A DNA stretch of 64,000 bases. Source: Persicaria tinctoria (Eukaryota > Streptophyta > Magnoliopsida > Caryophyllales > Polygonaceae). Location of the stretch: contig JBANSL010000009.1 of assembly GCA_037127255.1 (NCBI GenBank), positions 30,605,475-30,669,474 on the forward strand, given 5' to 3'. The position numbers and the translations under genes are program-made. How positions within the stretch are numbered: the first letter of the stretch is position 1; each line of letters opens with the position of its first letter. The notes beneath the pieces were generated by a model. It did no database searches, was not told the DNA's origin, and worked only from the letters and a program-made list of their open reading frames with translations. Shown here one piece after another: positions 62,500-64,000 of the stretch.

Positions 62500-62620
62500 T
62501 AACTAATATCAGTGTCAGCACTAATTGTAACTAATATCAGTGTCAACACTAATTGTACCTAGTATTAGTGTCAGCACTAATCGTAACAAATATCAGTGTC
62601 AGCACTAATTTTCATCACTA
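62500..62620. repeat. AATATCAGTGTCAGCACTAATTG-type tandem, 28-bp period
   Basis: Four units of ATCAGTGTCAGCACTAATTG plus linker. The CAGCACTA core also appears in the 24063-24360 repeats. Confidence 0.8.
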
Positions 62621-63104
62621 GTTGTGCAAAAATAAAGTATTGATGAGCAAAAATAAGAGCATGTTGTGCAATAATTTATTGAGAAAGTATGAAATTATAT
62701 TGAGAGAAAATAAAATCATGTTGAGAACAAATTCACAAGTCTCGATTGTTGTGCAAAAATAACCTATTGTTGAGCAAAAATAAGATGATGTTGTGCAATA
62801 ATTTATTGAGAAAGTATAAAATTATATTTACAAAAAATAAGATTATGTGGAGACACAATTTCACAAGTCTCGATTGTTGTGTAAAAATAAAGAATTGTTG
62901 AGCAAAAATAAGAGCATGTTGTGCAAAAATATTTCATTTATTATTAGGTTGGATTATTTTATGACGATAAAAACTATAAAACAATATCAATTTTTTAATT
63001 AATTTTTTTTATATATAATTTCATGCTTATCAGCAATAAGTATGAAATCCTATAAAAAAAAGTTTATATTATATAGTAGCTTTTAGTTTCGTGTAGAGCA
63101 AAAC

Positions 63105-63315
63105 AGAGTCGTGCAACTCTTAAAACAGAGTCGTGCAACTCTTAAAACAGAGTCGTGCAACTCTTAAAACAGATGCGTGCAACTCTTACAACGGAGTCGT
63201 GCAACTCTTACAACAGAGTCGTGCAATTATTAAAACAGAGTCGTGCAACTCTTAAACAGAGTCGTGCAACTCTTGCAACATAATCGTGCAACTCTTACAA
63301 TATAGTCGTGCAACT
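63105..63315. repeat. 22-bp array, block 4
   Basis: About ten copies of the GTCGTGCAACTCTTAAAACA unit, followed by GTGCAAATTTA/GTGCAAATATA units to 63610. Confidence 0.9.
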
Positions 63316-64000
63316 CATAAAATAATATTGAGAGAAAATAAAATCATTTTGAGAACAATTTTACAAGTCTCGATTGTTGTGCAAAAAATAACCTATTGGT
63401 GAGCAAAAATAAGAGTAAGTTGTGCAAATTTAAGAGTACGTTGTGCAAATTTACCCATAAGTTGTGCAAATATAAGATCATGTTGAGCAAATATAACCGT
63501 ATGTTGTGCAAATATGACCAAAGTCTGGTTTTATTTATTTATTTATTTATTTTAACATTTTGTCGTGGAAATATAAGAATACGTTGTACAAATTTAAGTT
63601 TATGTTGTGCAATTATAATATGAGAAAATCTGCGCCTATTGATGAGCAAAAATAAGAACATGTTGTGCAATTATTGTCTATTGATGAGCAAAAATAAGAA
63701 CATTTCGTGCAATAATTTATAAAAACAGTATAAAATTATATTTATAAAAAGTAAGATCATCTTGAGACACAATTTCATAAGTCTCAAATTTTGTGCAAAA
63801 ATAAAGTATTGATGAGCAAAAAATAAGAACATGTTGTGCGAGAACTTATCGAGAGAGTCAAGATATCGAGAGAGAATTGGGGATCCGTTTGTTTTAATAT
63901 GTATTGGGATCTAATTGAATTAGTATATATAGCGGACATTTTGCTAATTTGTCCAAAATGGTGGACATTTAACCAATTTGTCCCCAAAAAAGTGTATGTT

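Larger units (their letters stand above)
59957..64000. mobile_element. Large TIR element with GTGCAA arrays, right end at or beyond window
   Basis: Left-end sequence GCCACCAAATTGGACCTAAT...AAATAGCCGC (about 59982-60035) matches the reverse complement of the right-hand TCCACCATTTTGGACAAATT...AAATGTCCGC (about 63930-63972). A GC-rich block (60120-60660) with a CCGAGAT heptamer tandem lies just inside the left end; the rest is short-motif arrays shared with 22236-24030. No transposase seen. The true right limit cannot be fixed because the window stops at 64000. Confidence 0.6.

Noticed and set aside
61017..63315. CRISPR-like direct repeats of 22 bp
   Set aside because: Units abut with no unique spacers of uniform length, and the surroundings are plant transposons; this is a plain tandem array.

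Overview
The window reads as plant nuclear DNA, almost certainly a eudicot, from a transposon-packed region. The evidence is an Athila-type LTR element primed by tRNA-Asp, CACTA, hAT and Harbinger termini, long (TA)n microsatellites, and host gene pieces with GT-AG introns (tyrosine aminotransferase and seryl-tRNA synthetase). The species cannot be named from sequence alone. No intact protein-coding host gene was found: what is recognisable is one broken aminotransferase gene, one captured synthetase fragment, and transposon genes.

Layout, left to right. 1-496 is the end of a CACTA transposon running in from the left. 497-14814 is the non-coding interior of a large LTR retroelement, split at 1688-11254 by a young, complete, non-autonomous Athila-like element with two 2.28 kb LTRs, an exact 5-bp target duplication and an Asp PBS. 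That element keeps gag, protease and an integrase tail but has no reverse transcriptase, RNase H or integrase core. 14815-17310 is the 3' LTR of the older element and 17372-19752 is an inverted LTR of the same family, making a nearly 5 kb quasi-palindrome. 19753-24540 holds TA repeats, a 1.56 kb TIR element and long AT-rich tandem arrays. 24541-26397 looks like a minus-strand LTR. 26398-33780 is a third, minus-strand copy of the older retroelement (LTR plus interior). 33784-42470 is a repeat-rich element interrupted by an 8.04 kb hAT-like element (34233-42276, perfect 8-bp duplication) that itself carries a Harbinger element, CACTA-like debris and a 190-bp TA tract. 42735-49497 is a large TIR element that captured the last two exons of a cytosolic seryl-tRNA synthetase gene. 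49639-52155 is a seven-exon tyrosine aminotransferase-family pseudogene on the minus strand. 52325-53053 is a MITE. 53321-59338 and about 59957 to the window end are two more large TIR elements filled with short-motif arrays.

The elements do not form a pathway; they form a nest of insertions whose order can be read from interruptions and duplications. Three features are less expected. (1) A TCGA-based quasi-palindromic motif fills both LTRs of the Athila-like element and also two blocks of its coding region, one of them where RT and integrase should be. (2) tRNA-like sequences with good A and B boxes but abnormal anticodon arms recur inside at least three otherwise different DNA transposons, plus one array of uncertain class. 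(3) The large TIR elements share an architecture: TA-tract insertion sites, long TIRs, captured GC-rich pieces and private arrays of an 8-bp-class motif (GTGCAA, TTTCAGCA or GTGGTTCA). All similarity statements come from reading by eye; alignments were not run.
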